Under the pieces are notes generated by a model that did not search any database, was not told the DNA's origin, and saw nothing but the letters and a program-made list of their open reading frames with translations. DNA of 64,000 nt from Pohlia nutans (taxonomy: Eukaryota; Streptophyta; Bryopsida; Bryales; Mniaceae). This document shows positions 59,079 through 64,000 of the stretch, piece after piece. The DNA is taken from assembly GCA_022496805.1 (NCBI GenBank), contig CM040089.1:43880372-43944371 (forward strand), read 5' to 3'. Each line of letters opens with the position of its first letter. The stretch's first letter is position 1. The position numbers and the translations under genes are program-made.

Positions 59079-60080
59079 TAACTAAACGAATTGGCATTGG
59101 CAGACTCCCAGTCCTCCACATTCCAAAATTGACTACAGTACCGTATTGTTGAAAAATTCTTCCAACATCAAACTCAAAACTCAAAAGCCCTATTATTAAA
59201 AGCCATGTAAATAAATAAAATAAATGAATGCTGTTTAGTCTTGGCCATGAGTATTGACCTTATGGCACTTCCTCCTATACACAAATGGACCTCAAGCATC
59301 CCTTGATTACGGTACTGCCATATGATTAAAGATAAAAACAAAAATATACAAGCACAAGCAAGCCAAAGAGAAATCTATAGTGGCACAGAGCAAGGCATTG
59401 CCCGACTTGAATAGTCAAATATTGAGGTGCTCATGTGAGACTCACAAGTAAAATCTGTGCGTACCAACAGCTTGAGGTGGATGAACACCTACACGCTATT
59501 TACACCTACCGCCTACACTTCTATGACAAAATCTGGTTATCTGCGGTATTATGTTGTAGATACTAAAGTAGGAATAAATACTAACCGAGCTCTCTAAGGA
59601 CTATGCACACTGGTCCAGATGAAGCTAACTACGAATTGGCAGACCCCCGGTAAGTTAAAACTGTGAACGCATTGTTGATGCAACATTGAAACAGGGAAGA
59701 CAGATAAATAAGGAAAAAGAAGCACAAAAAATGTGACACGTGGCAATCTTACAATCAGTCACTCGGGGCCTTTTTTTTCCTTAGGACCCCAGATGCAAAC
59801 CCACCCACACTGGACATAATCCGCAAAAATGATTAAGAGTTGTTACTGTTGTATTCTCTCTCCAATTTGTCCGCGTCTCCGATTGCCCTTGGCTGAAAAA
59901 CTGTAGATGATGATGACCTTGTACAGAGGTGGTTGCCATGTGGTGCAGCTCCCTGACTGGAATTTGGTTTGCAACAGGCATCCACCTTCCCACGCTCTCG
60001 GCACTTGTGCAGAGAATGATGTGCACCTCACATCACTGTAGTAAAAAGCACTGATGAATTGTATCAATGCAAGGAGGGAC
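59079..60080. other. Region 3' of the trihelix gene
   Basis: Holds the presumed 3' untranslated region. No gene, clear repeat or RNA was recognised between the TTAA at about 59074-59077 and the stop at 60081. Confidence 0.4.
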
Positions 60081-61644
60081 TCAATAACCTTCGTCCTGAG
60101 CCAATTTGCTCAACAAGGCCGCAAAGAGTTCGTCTCTCTTCTGCGCACGGGCCTCGTCACGGGCTCTCCTTTGCTCCTCGCGCTCTCGCCACATATGTTC
60201 TCTCGTGATCCGTTCCTGTTCCAGCTTCTCCATGGCATCTCGCCACTCCTGCTCCCGCATCCGGCGCTCCTGTTCTCGTCTCTCCACAGACTCCCGCCAT
60301 TGCTCCTCCACCCTCTGCTGCTGCTGGAAAAAGTCCTCCAGCACTTCCTGCATGCTGTTGGCCCGGTACTTCTCCGCCGTTACCCGCGGCCGGTTGTTGT
60401 CTTTCTCGTTTTTCCTCTTCTTCCTTTGTACAACACGGTCCTCTTCACTTTCCTCCTCGTCGTCATCATCCTCACTGTCATCATCCGAGCTTTTGGTTTT
60501 GCCCCGTTTCCCTTTCTTCTTGCCTCGAGACCCTGGTTCCGCTTCCAGTAACAGTCTCTCGGAGTTCTTGGCACGCTCTTTGAAGATAGCATCCAGTTCG
60601 TCAAAGAATGGGCACTGCCTGCCATTCTCGGGATCGGCAGGGTCTTTCCCCTGCGAAAACTGCATGTCAGCGGGAGAGACATCACATCAATATCATAGTC
60701 ATCAGCATTGACAATTAATCGCAAACCAGAAAGAACCATGCACATAATATCATCGAAATGACAGAGTCAATGCACAATCTGAACACGAGATGTTAAGCAT
60801 ACACATGGAACACGAGAAAGAAAACAATGAGGAATATGTATATGCTTTCCACCAGACCTCGTAATCCGGCTCGGACGTCTCCTTCCCCTGGTATACAACC
60901 ACAAAACTGGTGAGAGAGATGGACAGAACTGGCTATACATAACCCAACCAGTTCAATCGTAGTGGGTAAGATAAGAGAAATATCAAAAAGTTGAATGACC
61001 TATTGTGATCAGCGTGGCATAACGTGGAAAAAGGGAATAACCCAGACTCGAAAAGAAGGAACCTATGAACGATTCACAAGCTCAAAAATATGAACTAACA
61101 TAAAGCTGTCTAAATTTAATACTCTTGAAAAATCGAGCGTTAACCGATTAATCCAAAATATAAACAAGATTTCCTAACCGTATGCTGTCCAAAGATTAAT
61201 ATAAAAAAGTAAGCAGTGGAGTGACATTATAGAAACTGAAGCAATGTAAAAACGTCCAAACAAAGTTTATCGAATAACATGCAAAATTTAATTATTATCC
61301 CGTACATTAAGAGTTGATAAGTAAATACAAACCTTGTAGCGATTCACGAGGTTCTTCCATTTACACTTGCATTGATCCGCACTCCGGCGATAGCCCTTCT
61401 CCTTCATCTTGCGCTCAATGAGTTCCCACAGCGTCTTGTTGCGCTTGGTCTGCGTGAAGTCCTTCTCGAGCTCGGCCCGAATGGAAATGAACTCCTTGGT
61501 TTCATGGTATCCCCACTGCGGAATGCGGTCCTCTTTCTTGAGGGCGCGGCCGCGGCCTGGAGTTAAGGATCCTATGTCCACCGGGTGATTCATGTCATGC
61601 GCACCCTGGAGAGACATAGGCATCACGCCTAAATTCTCCCCCAT
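60081..61644 (-). CDS. Trihelix transcription factor, GT-3-like, 3 exons
   Basis: Exons on the minus strand: 61644-61333, 60887-60858 (only 30 bp) and 60650-60081 (or from 60659), all in phase, giving about 303 residues. Residues 38-104 are a single trihelix (MYB-like) DNA-binding domain with the three regularly spaced tryptophans Trp44, Trp73 and Trp96 (PQWGYHETKEF, TLWELIERKM, CKWKNLVNRYK). Then come CPFFDELDAIF, a Lys/Gly-rich patch and a long acidic Asp/Glu run, a basic RKKRKNEK, and a C-terminal coiled coil of about 90 residues very rich in Glu, Arg and Gln. By family knowledge GT-3-type factors bind GT elements in light and stress promoters. Exon 3 has two possible acceptors 9 bp apart (ATGCAG and TCGCAG), both in frame. 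The ATG at 61644 is the first in frame. Confidence 0.9.
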
Positions 61645-62427
61645 CAGAACCGTCGGCCGCGCCTGGTACGCCAGCTTGACCAAATTTTTTTTCCTTTCTT
61701 TCAAACCCTCGCTCTCTCAAATTTTCTCAAAACCGACACCGATCCTTTAAACCTCCTCTTTCACCTCTCCACCATGCTCTTTAAACCACCTCTTTCATGC
61801 CATCGCAAACCACGCAACCCTAAATTGACCAAACCCTCAAAAACTCGCCCGCAACAACATCGAAAGCAATCCTGTTTTCCTGTAGCCTTCACGCAAAGCT
61901 CTCCTAAACCAAAAAATTCATTATAAAACGTAGCTCTCCCCGAATCCAAGCCAAACTCCAAAGTCCAAACCCTCGGAAACTCCTCAAAAACCTGTTCCAA
62001 ATGGTTCTAAAAATTTATTAAAAAATACACGGGGAGCAGAAAATGAAGCGGGGAGCAGAAAACGATGATGCCGACGGAATCCTTCCACCCGGAGCTAATA
62101 AAAACAATCGAAGCTCCCGCGTACACACAGGCGATGGAGAGAAGACACCGTCCATGGCATGGCCATAGCTTCCTATGCGCCATGAGGAAGACGAGTTGAG
62201 AACCGGACCCCGTTGAGGTCCGGGTACTACCCCGGTATCAAACTCGATGTTCGCTCTATCCTGCTGTCGAAATTGAATTTCCACGTCAGATTTGGGGGCT
62301 CAGGTCACCATAAGATGACATGTGGCATCTTTTTTTTTTTAAAAAACAACTTATGTTGAAATTTATCATGACCTAGGATGTAAGCTCACCCTTAAAGGAG
62401 TGACCATGCCCCACGGGCTTGGTTTTC
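61645..62427. other. Leader and promoter region of the trihelix gene
   Basis: Pyrimidine-rich leader directly upstream of 61644. Two minus-strand ORFs of 79 and 88 codons (61761-62000 and 62018-62284) have no features I recognise and are probably chance. Confidence 0.4.
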
Positions 62428-62431
62428 TTAA

Positions 62432-62979
62432 CCCCTAAGCGTGCAAGGAACCCCATGGGGCTATGCTTGGTCGTTTTTCAGTCAAATGTTGATTTTCACC
62501 TAGTTCCTGATTTCAAATGAAAACGGTCTCAATTTAGAAACTGTGGGGGCTATGTTCTACTTTCTAGTCCAATTTCCCATTCTTCAAAATTGTTAAAATT
62601 GCGATTTTTTACAGCACTTTAAAGCTCAAAACCTTGAAATTCTAATATACACTACAAAAAATGTTTTTCTATTGAATTTCTTTTTATGTAAGATCAAGAA
62701 GCATGCCACCTACACCTTGTTGTTCATCACTATTGTTTAAATTTTCCCTAAAAAATTCATACTATTTTAAGCATTTTTGTAATTACTATGATTTTTACAA
62801 GAAAACAACTTTGAAAAATCTTATAAAATTCAATTTTATTTACATAATTATGAAAAAATCAGGGTAAATCAGTTTAACAATAACTTATATGAAAAAAATA
62901 CCAAAAATATGTAATATATTTTAAAATGTGAGGAATTGATGAGGCTTGACCAGGTAACTGTAGTGTGGACGCTTAGGGG
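62432..62979. mobile_element. TTAA MITE family E
   Basis: TTAA at 62428-62431 and 62980-62983; ends CCCCTAAGCGTGC and GACGCTTAGGGG; 548 bp, close to 54541-55089. Confidence 0.92.
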
Positions 62980-63174
62980 TTAATCTCAAACCACTTTGAC
63001 CATGAATTGCTAATAATGGAGAAATGTTTTTATGAATTTTCTTTTTCGGGCATCATTCATGACAAGACTAGTACGTACACACATTTTTAGAATATAAATT
63101 ACTTCTATATTTTGAGCTTAAACCTCAAAAATACCCCTTTATTTTAAAATTAGGAAAGGACATTTAAAGGTTAA

Positions 63175-63712
63175 CCCTTTAACGTCCAGATCCACCACTG
63201 ATTTCAAAGATGTGTTATAAAATGTTTGATGAATCACAAAAATGGAGTTGATATATAAAGAAAAGTTGTAGATCTCCATGTGTAGATCACATCTGTACGG
63301 TTGGATTTATCATATTTTGTATTAATAGTTTTTAATTAATTTTGCAAGGTTTTCTTTTGAAATTCACTTTAAATCCCAAATTAACAATTTTTTATTAAAA
63401 AAAATTATAACGACTTTGGAATAATATGCACTATGAGATCGTATAATTTTCATTATTTGATTCTACTTATTTTGGAAAATCATTGTTAAGGACTTACTTC
63501 TTGAACTAAGAATGAAACTTCTCATAAACCAATTTTGTCATTTAAAAAAAATCACAATATCTTATTTTGAAGATTCATACCGTACAAATGGTAGTCAACT
63601 AGCACAAGAACGAAGGAAAATTTGGATGGATGAAAAACTGTACAGGATGTAGTCAAGAGAAGGCTTACAATTTGCTCGTCGACCATTATATGGACGCAGG
63701 CGCGTTAAAGGG
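63175..63712. mobile_element. TTAA MITE family D
   Basis: TTAA at 63171-63174 and 63713-63716; starts CCCTTTAACGTCC, ends GCGCGTTAAAGGG; 538 bp. Confidence 0.9.
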
Positions 63713-64000
63713 TTAAGGTAACACCGGGAGGTAATAAAAATTAAAGTGCACATAATGGCAAGATGACCAAGAAGAAATGTAATTAAAAATAAATAAAGTA
63801 AAGTATGAGGAAAAGTTTTTGAAGAACTTTAGTAAAGAAATTGTGAAATTAAGTTGTTCAAAATATTTTTAAATTGTGAAAAATTAAGTTATATATAGAA
63901 TTTAATACAACATGTGTTAAATGAACGAAAATGAACATGTAAGGTAGAAGCACCAGAAACTATTAAGGACTAATTCCAGTCACCTATGCAAGCACCTATT

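Noticed and set aside
60054..60711. Plus-strand ORFs of 165 and 201 codons
   Set aside because: They are antisense to trihelix exon 3. The low-complexity Ser/Leu products mirror the Glu/Arg coiled coil.
1..64000. tRNA or other structured RNA genes
   Set aside because: No cloverleaf with TTCRANNY-type box B and matching arms was noticed by eye; a covariance search would be needed to exclude them.

Overview
The window is nuclear DNA from a land plant. It is AT-rich, its introns are short with GT-AG (perhaps one GC-AG) borders, and it encodes plant-type proteins: a THO4/ALY mRNA-export adaptor, a TBC-domain Rab GAP, a p24-beta-3 cargo receptor, a nodulin-related protein and a GT-3-like trihelix factor. 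No clade-specific gene was recognised. The very heavy load of TTAA-flanked MITEs and an intact DD34E Tc1-type transposase are not typical of flowering plants, so a bryophyte, lycophyte or fern is my guess, not a demonstrated identity.

Layout. 1-3.2 kb: MITEs. 3.4-20.2 kb: a gene block with four multi-exon genes, all on the minus strand: THO4/ALY (3416-7330), TBC RabGAP (8882-11442), p24-beta-3 (15660-18059) and nodulin-related (18827-19819). MITEs sit between and inside these genes. 20.8-59.1 kb: almost entirely transposon-derived, with nested insertions. It holds one intact Tc1-like transposase (38130-39143, minus) and one unrecognised 211-residue gene (44699-45334, plus). 59.1-62.4 kb: a three-exon trihelix gene on the minus strand (60081-61644). 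62.4-64 kb: two more MITEs.

The main non-genic theme is a superfamily of non-autonomous elements flanked by TTAA (once CTAA). They share a terminal motif close to CCCCTAAAGGACC and its inverse but have unrelated interiors of about 230 to 1230 bp. Because the window holds several pairs of related repeats, empty sites can be compared with filled sites directly, and this gives exact target duplications for several families: TTAA, CTAA, TACT, TCTC, TAA, TA and a probable CT. The most complex structure is a 3.6 kb element (31428-35048) with a TCTC duplication. It contains a 1.2 kb near-perfect palindrome and a second, homopolymer-rich 1.5 kb inverted repeat.

The cellular genes do not form a pathway. 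They cover mRNA export, Rab GTPase inactivation, ER-Golgi cargo transport, a probable stress-type nodulin-related role and transcription. Exon borders were worked out by hand from reading frame, splice motifs and family conservation.
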